NCBI GenBank assembly: GCA_020284085.1
Contig: JACEVL010000049.1
Coordinates: 1-64,000, forward strand
DNA length: 64,000 nt
Reading direction: 5' to 3'
From: Aporrectodea caliginosa
Lineage: Eukaryota; Annelida; Clitellata; Crassiclitellata; Lumbricidae
Positions within the stretch are counted from its first letter, which is position 1, and the number at the start of each line of letters is the position of its first letter. The notes below the pieces were generated by a model. That model made no database searches. It was not told the DNA's origin and saw only the letters and a list, made by a program, of their open reading frames with translations. Shown here in pieces: positions 14,202 to 22,852 of this stretch. The position numbers and the translations under genes are program-made.

Positions 14202-14762
14202 GTATGTATGTATGTATGATATGGGACCGGATGTGTCATAGATCAGTACTTCATTCACTCGTGCATAGTCTGTCACTAAGCTAAGCGGGGCTTATTTATC
14301 AGTGTGCTAAGCGGGGCTTAGCACACTGGGAGCGCTTCTGAACGGTTCACCCTACGAGAGGCGCTTTACAAATACTTAAATACGATACGATATAGAAAGT
14401 TTAATAACTATTGCTGTGTCTTATTTGTCTTTCATTATCAACTCAGGATTTCATATGAACTTGTTTAAATGGAACTGTCAGATTCAAAAGATCGACGAAC
14501 TGGAGACCAGCCACTGTACATGTTCCTGGCTCGTGTGCTGCTGGGAGAGCCGTTCTTATGTCAGGAAGCCAGGCGAGATCTGAAAAAAGCGCCTTGCTCA
14601 ACTATGGACTGCAAAAAAGACAGCTGTACAAAGCATCCAATGTGTGACTCCGTCGTTGGAACGCACTCAAGTCCTGACACTCCTTTATATTTCCGCGAAT
14701 TTATCGTCTATCACCCAGAGCAGTGCTATCCAGAATTTCTTGTCCAGTACAAAAGAATTTAG
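1..14762 (+). CDS. PARP14-like: Gene A: PARP14-like macro-domain ADP-ribosyltransferase (5' end outside window)
   Basis: Twelve exons join in phase: 1-1097, 1700-1848, 2639-2750, 3915-3987, 4697-4804, 5383-5514, 8870-9025, 9594-9666, 10082-10342, 10825-11349, 12150-12335, 14482-14762. The sum is 3,153 nt, or 1,050 codons plus stop, with GT/AG at every internal boundary. Domain order: Ser-rich linker (residues about 1-75 of the visible part), KH-like region (about 110-455), one macro domain (about 465-633), KH-like segment (about 640-740), ART (about 765-1050). The ART triad is H916, Y945, E1030. No WWE signature (paired Trp) is visible before the ART. Family knowledge: such proteins bind ADP-ribose and modify targets with it, in cytoplasm or nucleus. 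Gene B suggests the missing start encodes an RRM. Exon borders were set by paralogue comparison and phase, not transcripts. Confidence 0.88.
223..286 (-). repeat. SINE fragment embedded in gene A coding exon
   Basis: This stretch matches, with about nine mismatches, the tRNA-like half of the intronic SINE at about 29433-29505, for example the shared GAACGCTACACCACC. Gene B lacks it at the equivalent point (9 nt at 30334-30342 against 72 nt at 217-288), a net gain of 21 codons. The reading frame stays open across it. Confidence 0.8.
1556..1640. repeat. (CA)n/(TA)n microsatellite
   Basis: A CA tract passes into about 35 TA units inside gene A intron 1. Gene B keeps only a short remnant near 30995-31020. 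Confidence 0.95.
1700..1848 (+). CDS. Gene A exon 2: KH-like
   Basis: 149 nt between a CATTTCAG acceptor and a GT donor at 1849. The product RLQLRVKLMFSPRGIEIVGS and the following helix AAEKIIADQYIKSI fit a KH-like fold. Gene B exon 3 (31096-31244) is the same length and nearly identical. It completes a codon begun with two bases in exon 1 and ends one base into the next codon. Confidence 0.85.
2095..2165 (+). repeat. tRNA-derived SINE fragment
   Basis: Contains an A-box-like stretch (GTTTATTGGTCAGTTTGC) and a B-box-like GAGGTTCGAATTTC, then TTCGAGATTTCTG as in other SINEs here. The same insertion is present at 31490-31560 in gene B, so it predates the duplication. Confidence 0.6.
2404..2411. 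other. TAGGCCTA octamer, insertion relative to paralogue
   Basis: Gene A has TAGGCCTA where gene B (about 31795-31799) has only TA in otherwise matching intron sequence, a 6-bp difference. Confidence 0.75.
2410..2510 (+). repeat. tRNA-like SINE fragment
   Basis: TAGCACTTGGTCTGTTATTC followed by a B-box-like GCAGATTCGAGCC. The same insertion lies at 31810-31890 in gene B. Confidence 0.5.
2639..2750 (+). CDS. Gene A exon 3: KH-like
   Basis: 112 nt after ACTGCAG. It encodes GGSIEDFSRIDSYEAF and then VQQLQEKYRCVIRVE, a helix/strand pattern typical of KH-like units before a macro domain. Gene B exon 4 (32025-32136) has the same length. In gene B the donor is a good GTATGT; gene A has GTACCG at 2751, with a second GTATGT six bases further in the same phase, so the exact end is uncertain by 6 nt. 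Confidence 0.78.
2844..3510 (+). pseudogene. Decayed non-LTR retrotransposon reverse transcriptase fragment
   Basis: Conceptual reading shows PSGFRKCHSKESVLTRIIH, then a degenerate SVAFDVADHGILFA equivalent of the RT AFDxVDH motif. Frameshifts and stops interrupt it. It lies in gene A intron 3; the corresponding place in gene B (about 32222) lacks it, so it inserted after duplication or was lost from B. Confidence 0.7.
3565..3800. other. Intron segment conserved between genes A and B
   Basis: Matches 32255-32480 in gene B over about 230 nt, including GAAGA-ATTCTGACAAATATTCATAA. A 69-codon reading exists in B but shifts frame in A, and exon phases join without it. I therefore treat it as intron, not exon. 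Confidence 0.5.
3915..3987 (+). CDS. Gene A exon 4: macro domain, first strand
   Basis: 73 nt ending at GTAAGT. It encodes DVKADEALRSASNITVVKGD then ITRFR; xVVKGDIT is the classic first strand of a macro domain. The acceptor after TTTTGAAG is the one that fits the phase left by exon 3; gene B 32597-32669 is its twin. Confidence 0.85.
4697..4804 (+). CDS. Gene A exon 5: macro domain, ADP-ribose loop region
   Basis: 108 nt after TTTTTCACAG. It encodes DADVLVNSIASETSDLRKAG and then VVSLMFRHAG. It aligns to the canonical DAIVNAAN...GGGVA..I region but keeps only the VN Asn; the glycine-rich loop is replaced by KAG. Gene B 33380-33487 is the same length with similar changes. Confidence 0.87.
4895..4975 (+). 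repeat. tRNA-derived SINE
   Basis: GATACGGTAGTGGTCTATTC begins an A-box-like region and GTGGATTCGAACCTGC is a B box. The same insertion occurs at about 33570-33639 in gene B, where homology stops abruptly at the minisatellite. Confidence 0.65.
5383..5514 (+). CDS. Gene A exon 6: macro domain, middle
   Basis: 132 nt, phase 0 at both ends. It encodes ELTKAGAPICFGRDVTVTGP and then AGTIRARKIFHAAVRKY, matching the strand-then-helix stretch of macro domains where GTL..k.viHaV normally lies. No counterpart is seen for genes B or C inside the window. Confidence 0.85.
5860..6208. mobile_element. Non-autonomous hAT element (349 bp)
   Basis: Flanked by a perfect 8-bp target duplication GTTTAGAA (5852-5859 and 6209-6216). 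Ends are CAGTGGTGGTCCACGG and, inverted, CAGCGCTTCCCAAACC, with GGACCG-rich subterminal sequence. An 8-bp duplication and CAG termini are diagnostic of hAT elements. No transposase inside. Confidence 0.88.
6567..8371. mobile_element. 1.8-kb foldback (palindromic) element, TA target duplication
   Basis: The two halves are near-perfect reverse complements: GGGTGCATCATATGCCCC at 6567 returns inverted at 8354-8371, and the match continues to a centre near 7470. TA flanks both ends (6565-6566 and 8372-8373), as for Tc1/mariner-superfamily insertions. A second, inner pair of ends (6758-8180, also flanked by TA) matches the separate element at 57731-58543. It lies in the intron between macro exons 6 and 7 and would fold into a long RNA hairpin if transcribed. 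Confidence 0.9.
8566..8574. other. TAGGCCCTA insertion relative to gene C
   Basis: Gene A has TAGGCCCTA where gene C (about 61031-61037, reverse strand) has only TA in matching intron sequence. Confidence 0.65.
8870..9025 (+). CDS. Gene A exon 7: macro domain, substrate-loop region
   Basis: 156 nt after TTTTTCCAG, phase 0. It encodes LFTRMISTCLRKAEKENMTS and then IAFPTVGCGKLQY; IAFPxxGxGxxxY is the hallmark fifth strand and phosphate-binding loop of macro domains. Gene C 60811-60966 has the same length and is nearly identical. Confidence 0.93.
9594..9666 (+). CDS. Gene A exon 8: macro domain, C-terminal end
   Basis: 73 nt encoding IYIVAITDELYEEFRKYL then TASDNP, the last strand and helix of a macro domain. 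The donor GTAAAAG is intact here but is ATAAAAG in gene C. It ends one base into a Gly codon. Confidence 0.87.
9840..10000 (-). repeat. tRNA-like SINE remnants in intron 8
   Basis: Reverse-strand B-box-like sequence (complement of TCTCGAACCTGCAATCG) and a second module around CTACTGAACAGACTGC. In gene C the matching sequence is split: part near 54530-54660 and part near 59880-59960, with about 5.2 kb inserted between. Confidence 0.5.
10082..10342 (+). CDS. Gene A exon 9: KH-like segment after macro domain
   Basis: 261 nt. Acceptor AG at 10080-10081 gives GVNQLAST in phase with exon 8. It contains SVLHICALDANTFTKVKEEL and MPIVHPAIAALADEII; the alternation suggests a KH-like or linker domain between macro and ART, as in PARP14. 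The gene C homologue (54236-54508) is 12 nt longer. Confidence 0.85.
10825..11349 (+). CDS. Gene A exon 10: KH-like end and N-terminal ART region
   Basis: 525 nt. The start DAKQSTVTLTGKRKQDISEV resembles a KH-like strand/helix; the end VTSIWVNENPQHYTNYQFKL corresponds to the I..I.RIQN..LW..Y..KK stretch that opens PARP catalytic domains. Gene C homologue 52779-53297 is 6 nt shorter, because gene A carries AGGCCT inserted at about 11179, adding Arg-Pro. Confidence 0.9.
11177..11184 (+). other. TAGGCCTA inside coding exon
   Basis: Gene A reads CATAGGCCTACTAGC; gene C reads CATACCAGC on its coding strand (about 52940-52950). Removing AGGCCT restores alignment, so the octamer marks a 6-bp in-frame insertion or loss. 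Confidence 0.85.
12150..12335 (+). CDS. Gene A exon 11: ART catalytic core
   Basis: 186 nt between TTTCAG and GTAAGT. It encodes VYLLHGTSHVDEIVKNGID and LFGRGAYFAESSTKSDHYA. HGT supplies the first triad His (H916, NAD binding) and GAYFAE the Tyr (Y945); the spacing fits the PARP/ARTD fold. Gene C 45307-45492 has exactly the same length. Confidence 0.96.
13828..14110 (+). repeat. tRNA-derived SINE (full-length-like)
   Basis: Head with A box (GGTAGTGTGGTGGTTAACGC) and degenerate B box (GAGATTCAAATTCCC), then a body ending in CATACCCATGGCTGCC. The same insertion sits at the same intron of gene C (44390-44660, reverse), so it predates duplication. Open reading here is incidental. Confidence 0.75.
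14136..14199. repeat. (GT)n microsatellite
   Basis: About 30 GT units, the tail of the SINE; gene C lacks this expansion. Confidence 0.95.
14276..14395. repeat. CR1-like LINE 3' end with hairpin
   Basis: GGGAGCGCTTCTGAACGG and GAGGCGCTTTACAAATAC match the 3' tails of the LINEs at 50290-51540 and 62659-62933. An 11-bp stem with CGGGG loop lies at 14301-14327. Confidence 0.7.
14482..14762 (+). CDS. Gene A exon 12: ART C-terminal region and stop
   Basis: 281 nt after ACTGTCAG. It encodes PLYMFLARVLLGE, a Cys-rich insertion (C996, C1001, C1006, C1012), DSVVG and REFIVYHPEQCYPEFLVQY. The Glu at 14697-14699 (E1030) aligns with the catalytic Glu of PARP1 rather than the Leu/Ile of human PARP14/10, giving H-Y-E. 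TAG stop at 14760. Gene C 44001-44284 is homologous; similarity continues about 150 nt into the 3' flank. Confidence 0.94.
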
Positions 14763-16290
14763 GAATTTTTCCAGTTTATGTCAATTAGAACTTTACATAT
14801 TTCTACTTTTACTGACCTATAGCTAACTGTAAATGTTAGGACACAACAAGGCATGCAACATTGTCTTTGTAATTAATCGAATTTGCTATGGTTCCTGAAC
14901 TTCCTCCCTCTTTCTTTCTTTCTTTCTTCCTTCCTTTCTTCCTTCCTCTGTCCCACTCTGTCTCTGTTCTCCTGCGGCCAGATCTTGCGCATGTACTTCC
15001 TAAGCCTGTTTAACTTCTGTGACTTCATACAGCGCTCATGCATATAGGCTTATTATGTCAGACGTTTAGCTTTTAAGTAACTCATCAGAATTTTGGAGTT
15101 CGATTCACGATTTCATAGGAAGACAATATGTGTCGGTGAATAAAGTTGATTCGAAAGAGAGCGACGATGTGTTTAAGAGTTCTTGCATTCAGAACTGTGT
15201 AATTCAGGGCATTTTTTAACACGTTGACTGGTGGAGAAATTTCCCACGAGCCCTCTCAAATTCCCTACCAGTCCTTGCCATTTTCCCCACCAGTGAATTC
15301 TGCCCTTTTTAGTATAACCAGTTGCCACTAATGATGAAATGATTACCGTAAATCATTTTGTTGACCTTGACATACCGTAAATGCAAACCACAGCAGACGT
15401 GAAATCTTTATAATTTATATTTCTTTGGTTACCAATACAATAGTCCGCTCTATGATGTTCTTTACATGTTGAGTGTTTTGAATATTTTCACTTTTGATCT
15501 GTTAAAGGTGAAAACTGAACATAAACTAATTTACTAAAACAGTGAAAGTGGATATTGGTTAGTGGTTACGATAAAGAGAAGATGGCCATTTTTTCTAGTT
15601 TCCTTAACATTCATCTTATTTCAGTAATCAGTGTTACCCTATTTCAGAATTTGTTTCTTTCCAGTAATTTGATTGCTTGAAAGTTCAACATATTTAAAAA
15701 ATAATAAAACTATTGTATGTCCTTTTCCAAGTTTTTCTGAGACAGTGCTTTTGACTTAAAATTACGTGCGGAAAGTGCCCTTTTCAAAATATCCCCACCA
15801 GTGGAAATTTCTTTAAAAATCGCCTGCTGGGTATCTTGATTGCACTTTAGTTTATTTTGTAAACAACAAAGAAAAGTAGTTTTGCGTTCTCCCATTTTCA
15901 TTTTGATCTGGTCTACCGGGTTCCAATTCCTCACAGGTCGAATGCAGGATGGGACCGTTTGACCGGGATGCCAACGATTTCTGCAACCCAAAGTCATCGC
16001 AATCGTAATCTCGAAATAACTACAGCGCCCAAAGAGCCAAGTCGTGGGAACCAGCTTATTCACAGGCGCTTAGTCAAAACAAAATTGATTGACAGAGTGA
16101 TCAAAATCGGTTACAGATCCAGATCCAAAGGGTCAGGCAGACAGATGGTTACGATGGTTACGGTGGATGGTGTTTTGAGTTGAAGCCTCGAAGGAGGTAA
16201 GGGAAACATAAGACGTATTTGTTTGGTGATTCCTAGGTAACTGTGACTCTGCGCCCTTGTGAGTTATAATTAAATAAAGGGCGATATGCA
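14763..16290. other. 3' flank of gene A and gene-free sequence
   Basis: The first 150 nt match the 3' flank of gene C (about 43850-44000), and both run into a pyrimidine/purine tract (CTTT/CTTC at 14910-14947; AAGG at 43810-43840). No recognised gene is seen beyond this. Confidence 0.6.
15139..15144 (+). promoter_or_regulatory. Possible polyadenylation signal of gene A
   Basis: AATAAA, 377 nt after the stop codon; the first such hexamer found downstream. Unsupported by transcript data. Confidence 0.4.
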
Positions 16291-16336
16291 TGAGCTCTGA
16301 TGCAGATGCACCTACATGCAAACATGACAAACCTAC

Positions 16337-16450
16337 AATCATACATACATACATACATACATACATACATACATACATGCTTACATACATGCATTCATGC
16401 ATACATGCATACATACGTACATACATACGTACGTACGTACGCACATACAT
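16337..16450. repeat. (ACAT)n microsatellite
   Basis: ATAC/ATGC/GTAC tetranucleotides directly before a LINE 3' fragment. Open readings across it in all frames are artefacts. Confidence 0.95.
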
Positions 16451-16455
16451 ACAAA

Positions 16456-16738
16456 CTGGAACTTGCTCCAAAATATCTCAGGGATGTCATTCGTCCTCCT
16501 CTTTCTGCATCTTCTCATCGGCCTCTCCGATCTCTGGACCGGTCTGACTTCTTTGTGCCACGACGAACTAGGACCACGATTTCTCAAACTCGATCTTTGC
16601 CATCATTGGGCCCTCTTTATGGAATGCTCTTCCCTTCACTTTGCGTGAGACTTTCCTTTCTGGATCATTGTCTTCATCTCTCTCTCTCTCCTTAAAATCT
16701 ATTTCTTCTCTCGGGGTTCTCGCACTGGGAGCGCTACT
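16456..16738 (+). pseudogene. CR1/L2-like LINE C-terminal fragment, split by hAT
   Basis: Reads LAPKYLRDVIRPP, ASSHRPLRSLDRSDFFVPRR and RTTISQTRSLPSLGP, the same C-terminal peptide as the LINEs at 50354-51385 and 62700-62900. The 3' end (GGGAGCGCTACT) is interrupted by the hAT at 16739-18085 and resumes at 18086-18142. Confidence 0.8.
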
Positions 16739-17001
16739 CATGGGCGTCCGCAGGAATTTTTCTAGGGGGCGCACACTTTTAAATACTTGTCACAGAGACT
16801 AAAATAGGATGTCGAAAGCAATCATTGCCATCAATCACTCAAACTTTGACGCTCGCTCCCACCGGCGCTGGCTACCTCTCGATCCTCTGGTGCGGCTATA
16901 CCAACGTGCGAAATAATTCATAGACATTCGTTGTCAAAAACTACTATGATAATTAAATTTTATAGGACTGAAATCTGACCTTATTTTTGAAATAGCAATT
17001 G

Positions 17002-17033
<32 letters not shown>

Positions 17034-18085
17034 GAAACTTGATATAGCGCGGGATCGTTCCATGGCTTCATAGATGTCCGAGAGCAGGCGGGCCAGCAGA
17101 GTGATCTCTGCGAAACCCAGACTGCGAAACCGGAAATAAACCGTTAGCATTCAGATAAATAGGGCCTAGTCTTGTTTCTTGTCCAAACTGATTTATCACT
17201 CTATCTATAAATCCGTCCTTGTTGTCTGGAATTTCTGTTCCATTCCCACCAAGTTTTTTAGAACCTCAACGCAGTCAACCCTCACAGTTCCTACGAATTT
17301 GTCCTACTCATGAGAGCTATTTGTCTTCTTCGTTCCTGTGATTCTGCCCAACTGACTCACAGCGTACTAAGCGTATACTATAGTAGTAGAAATAATATTA
17401 TTTCAACCCGTGCGACAACAAAGATCAATAGATTCGTATTCCTCCTTCATCCAGGCTTGGGACTGGTTCCGAAGCGAGCGGGGTAGGCCTATGTTTAAAA
17501 AGTGCAGAACGTGCGCTAGCTGGCATCTAAGGGAAGAATCTGATTACTTAGAGACTGTGTCAATTAGACCTATATATGTTTATGTATATACATGTACATT
17601 TGTGTGTGTATATTATATATATATATATATATATGTATATATAAAGTTCTGCCTACGCGGCTTACTGTTATCTCGCAAGCCATCGGCCAAACACAACAGA
17701 AAAGAATACGATACCAATTAGCCGTTACGACTGAGAGCATTTCGCCGTCTCGGGTTTCAGTAATAATAGTCCCAGGGTTGACAATGTGAATTTCCATATT
17801 AGCAAGAGAGAACTCTATACGGTAAATTTTAAAAAATCCGGCGAAACAAACAGATAGGTCCAACTCGTAGAACGTACCGTATTTTAACGGTCGGTACACT
17901 TACTACCTTACGCTTCCTGTATTAATTTTAAATAATTACCTACAGAATTTAGTGTTTTTCCGATAACTACGTTGAAAATCGTGTTTAATAATCATAATAG
18001 CCAAATAATCAAAAATTCTCTGCAAATATGCGCAAAATCCAGGGGGCGCACATGCGCCCCTTGCGCCCCCCTGCGGACGCCCATG
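16739..18085. mobile_element. Non-autonomous hAT element (1,347 bp)
   Basis: Perfect 8-bp duplication GCGCTACT at 16731-16738 and 18086-18093, and a 16-bp perfect terminal inverted repeat CATGGGCGTCCGCAGG. Joining the flanks restores the LINE 3' end seen elsewhere (GCGCTACTGAATGGCC). No transposase is recognised inside; it contains an AATC tract (17003-17032) and a short TA tract. Confidence 0.93.
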
Positions 18086-18137
18086 GCGCTACTGAATGGC
18101 CTCGGTTGTGAGCGGCGCTATATAAATTACTAATTAC

Positions 18138-18243
18138 ATTATACATACATGCATGCATACATACATACATGCATACATACATACATACATACATACATAC
18201 ATACATACATACATACATACATACATACATACATACATACATT
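18138..18243. repeat. (ACAT)n microsatellite after LINE 3' end
   Basis: Begins immediately after GCGCTATATAAATTAC of the LINE tail. Confidence 0.95.
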
Positions 18244-18525
18244 ATTGTATTTGTATTTTCGTTTATTAATCAACTCTAGCTGTCATAACGCAGCTAGTTA
18301 CAAGATTCGTTCATCGATAGTTACAGTGAAACGTGTTAAGGCTTAAAGAGTCATTCTGGGTCAGGTAGATAAGCTTGGCATTATTGTCTAGATAAGGGAC
18401 TCTAATAAATGTTTTTGAACAGCATGCGTGGAATGAAGTTAGATGAAGTTAAGCAATAGATACTAGACCAGATTAGCTCCTGAATGTTGACGATGAAGCG
18501 AATCTGAAGAGCTCTTTTTAAAGTA

Positions 18526-18659
18526 TTATTAGTATTATTGTTATTGTTATTATTATTATTATTGTTATCGTTATCGTTATCGTTATCGTTATCGTTATCG
18601 TTATCGTTATCGTTATCATTATCATTATCATTATCATTATCATTATCATTATCATTATC

Positions 18660-18725
<66 letters not shown>
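18526..18725. repeat. Compound hexanucleotide array (GTTATC)n-(ATTATC)n-(ATT)n
   Basis: About ten GTTATC units, then about twelve ATTATC units, then ATT triplets. Each half is nearly pure and the switch occurs once, at about 18617. Confidence 0.95.
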
Positions 18726-18726
<1 letters not shown>

Positions 18727-18728
<2 letters not shown>

Positions 18729-19559
18729 CAAGGCCTCCGTTGTTGTTGCCAGATCATTTCTCATAACAAGAGCCCGAGTTAGTTTACTTCTGGAATTATA
18801 TTAATAAATGACGAGACTCTCTGTAATGATGTATAGCAAACGTTTATTTTATATTCAAGATGCTGCTCTGGTATTCTAGTAATGTCGAAGTATGCTGCGA
18901 GTTTCAGGCATTTTAGCTTTCATACGGCAATAACACACTGAGAGTATTGTTGCAATGGCCGTCTAGGCCGCCTTGTATAAAGGTTATAAGTGATTTGCAC
19001 ATCTATAGTACAGTATACGAGCGGTTGGTTACGTTCCTGGAGTCGTGGGTAGTTTAGGCAATGCTCCACAGGCGGTGTTTTTGAAGACATCGGTTGTTTA
19101 TGCAGCTTTCGGTAGGTGGTGGCCCGTGAGTGAGTAAGATACAATACAATGCAACTGCATTTGATATCACCCTTCCCCCACAGGTGGTCCAAAGCTCAGA
19201 AGTGCACACGCCTCGGCGGTGCAGTCTAATTAGCACTTTACTTGTCTCCACGTACCGTGTCTAAGTCAATCGATGGTGCTTAACAGTCTGGTATATGCAC
19301 AAACTTTCCAGTCAAATTCCAAAAGATCCGTTCAACAGAGGAATTAATTATTTATGGATAAGTTTTAAAGTTGGAACGAAAAGTGGAGATGGATGTTGCA
19401 GTGCGAATATATAAGAAGACATATATAGATATTTTCAGTTTGCTGCACAACAATTGACGACGTTTTATATATGCTTTACTTACTCACTTCTACTTAAGAC
19501 ATTATACAAACGTTGGGCAATAACACTACCCTTCATACATGCACAGACCTTGGGAATAA

Positions 19560-19590
<31 letters not shown>

Positions 19591-19768
19591 CCTGCGTGAA
19601 AAACTGTGAATCACATGTAACCATGCAATTCACGCGTTTTTCGCATTCTTCCATGCATGCAAATCATGTAATTTGTTCATGTTTCGGTGTTGGCATTTCT
19701 CACATTGGGCTGATTTGGTTAATACGCTCGGATGCACAATATGTGTGTGTGTGTGTGTGAGTGTGTGT

Positions 19769-19805
<37 letters not shown>

Positions 19806-21490
19806 TGTGTGTGTGAGTGTGTGTGTACTGCCAATATATCTAATCAATGCTGTCTGATGCCTAGCTAAGTGGCGTTGTTAATCCAGCAAACGCATTAGGC
19901 GGGACAGCTGGGCTGCTACCTATCAATGATGGCTAAGTCAGCTGAGCTGCATAGCTGACTCAAGAACGCTTCATGTCGAAGACGCGATGCTATTTCAGCA
20001 AAGCCTGCATAGACAATTCACGTATACGGAAAAGCTGCACAAACAAAGACTTAGTCAGGGCACGTTAGCAAAAAGTTATTTCTGCTATGCTAAGAGTCTA
20101 CGCATTCTTAGCAGAATTAACAAAGCACAAGTTACCTCTTTCAGCTAAAGTTTGCTGAATAAACTAAGTTTTCTCTTGTTATGGCTATTTTTCATAGTTC
20201 GATTAAGTATATCATGACAGCTAAGAAAAGCATAGCTGAAAAAACTCTGCATTTTTAAGAGTGTAGCAACGAAATGTAATGAACTTACCTGAATGACAGT
20301 TTATAGTTTTTATTTATCACGGTAAAGAAAGAGTTAGAACCTACTCAGATGTTTTCTTTAATTCGCAAAGGAACTTGCTGATTGCGGAAATCCACGCACT
20401 GCTACGTCAGATCTTAAAAAGACTTTAGGCGAAGAAGGTTTGAAGAGACAGGATGTTCCCTGCTTTCGAACTGTCTTCATTCGTTCAACTTGTGTGTGCG
20501 CATGGTCACAGCTGTTGACAGTTTTACATCTCTGTCACACGTGGAGAGAGGATTAGAAAGGAGGGGAGGGAAAGTCAGATAGGCATACAGACAGACAGAT
20601 AAAGAGACATAGTTCGATACGACAAATCACTTCTCACAATGAGATGGATAAAGCTATTTCTTCCGTTGCCTATGTAGTCCAACGCTTCGATGATGAATTG
20701 ATGGTGATGACGAAGATTGCGTTTACGATGATTTAGAAGAATTGTCATAATAGCTGTAATGAAGATTGTTAACTGGAGTGCTGTGTTGGTCGGATCTGCT
20801 GTTATGAATCATGAACGAAAACCTTGAGAGAAAGAATTAGTCAGTTGCTATATGACTGCTTGTAATCCGGAGAATCCCAAGAAAGTTGCTGGCAGACAGA
20901 CTGAATGGAGAAGAGAGGAGAGGAGGTTAATAATAGAGGAAGCTGCAGGGAGAAGAAGCAGAAAACTCATTAACTTCCATGTGTTTCGTTTTCTTCGTGG
21001 ACAGGAAGTGGACCGAAGTTTGGTGAACAGGATGTGAGCCGAAGACGGATGACTGAGGTCAAATGTTAGACTGATGAATAAGGGGACCGAGATCCGTTGT
21101 CCGAACTGGTCTTTGTTTGCGGTGACCACAGGAGGTCTTTGAATCCAGCCAAGTTTCACATGTATAGTGGTTCATTGTGGTAGTCGAGAAATACGAACGG
21201 AACTGCAATAATGCCGGATGCTCGGGTTTACTGAGAGCGTCCTTATGAACTGTAAATTGCGTTTTATGTGTTTTGGTGACACATTGTTACACGATTGTGT
21301 GTCAGTCGTCTTTGTGTTTGACGAACGAAGGGTCGTCGTTGGAAAGAGCGGATGGTAATAGATTTAGTAAATAGACTAACTATAAAAGACCAACTATAAA
21401 AATTGAAAATTAAAACTGAGTTTGTCAGTTGCTTGCAATCGATTTAATCTCATTGCTGATGAGGATGTGAAAGTATAGATGACGATTATA
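18727..21490. other. Gene-free stretch
   Basis: Contains TA (19561-19590) and GT/GAGT (19741-19826) microsatellites and short imperfect repeats. Short open frames have no recognisable domains and no conserved partner in the window. Confidence 0.5.
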
Positions 21491-21499
21491 TTTACGCTG

Positions 21500-21532
21500 A
21501 TTATGGTGATGATGATGATGATGATGATGATA

Positions 21533-21568
<36 letters not shown>

Positions 21569-21735
21569 GTGGTGGTGATCATGGTAGTGGTGGTAATAAT
21601 AAAAATGATAATAATTACGATGGTAAACATGACGATGATGTTGATGCTGATGTTGATGTGCTGATGCTGCTGCTGCTGGTGGTGGTGCTGATGTGCTGAT
21701 GTGATCATGATGATGACGATGACGATGATGATGAT
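21500..21735. repeat. (ATG)n trinucleotide-rich region
   Basis: GATGAT, GGTGGT and GCTGCT runs; open frames of poly-Met, poly-Ile or poly-His are artefacts. Confidence 0.9.
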
Positions 21736-21749
21736 GATTATGAAGGATC

Positions 21750-22810
21750 AAGGTCTTGTCAATGGTTGTAGGCCTATGATTCGCGGGTTATGGGTATATA
21801 TAAAATTCATACCCATGCTTTGAGGAGACCAGCGTGACAGCGAAATCAACTTGTTTCTCATTCTAAAATCCCGTTTATATACTGCTAATCATATTGGCCT
21901 CTTCCTAGAATTGTTTATAACATATGAAATAGTAGGCTTATACAGGCTAAGGCGGATCTAATCTGAGGAATATCCGGCCATTGCCGAGTTTTATCTACGA
22001 GTCCGCTATAGTGAGGTTTGTCGTCTTTTTAGACTCTCCCACGAGGGAGGGTGGAGCCTATTATGTTCAGGACGATTGCAGGATCACGTGCCTTCAATTG
22101 CTCGTTCCTTTTCATCTGTGATCATCTGCCACAAAGGCCCCACTTGCCAACTTCCTATCATCACCTAAATCACATGTCAAGGACTGCTATTTTACTCTGC
22201 CTATGCGTGACTCCATCATGACCTCAGACGAACACACACATCCGAGCCTCAGAGTCAGATTTACTGACTGCAAGTGTCACGAGAGCTTTGAGGTTAAGTA
22301 GATAAATAAAAAAGCAAGCATAATATAATTACATAGGTTTAGCAAAACCTTCTGTCGTCTGAATATCATAAGCCTATTGCAATTTTTTTGTCTCAATGTT
22401 TATTAACAACTATATGCCTACGGGCCCGGTAAATCATTCTACCACCTCAATCCAAGCTGAATTGGTATATTATAGTTGTATGTTAGCATACATTATATGT
22501 ATATATACATGTGTGTAGGCCTATATATTAAAAAATAAATCTATAGACGTAGCAAAGTTCGTGATGAGAAGAGTCGTTCAAACGCGAATAATGTTCTTTA
22601 TGAAAAGTTGGCTGTCGAAATTTCAACGAATCGATTGATCTATGCGAATTTTAGAGCCGAGAAACTTGGGTGCGTTTTAATGGCTGACGGTGAAATGCTG
22701 TTGCTGGGCGCTAAAAACCGTGACATATGACTTACGGAATGCATAAAGACGTCCCGCATGAAATGTGTCACGCTGGCAGCCATAAACATCCTACTATAGC
22801 TGTATTTATG

Positions 22811-22852
<42 letters not shown>

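Noticed and set aside
14180..14241. Coding exon from the frame 13960-14241
   Set aside because: It is SINE body plus GT repeat; the conserved frame in gene C reflects shared SINE sequence.
20380..20480. Possible small exon (DLKKTLGEEGLKRQDVP reading)
   Set aside because: Isolated, no clear donor/acceptor pair and no neighbour exon.
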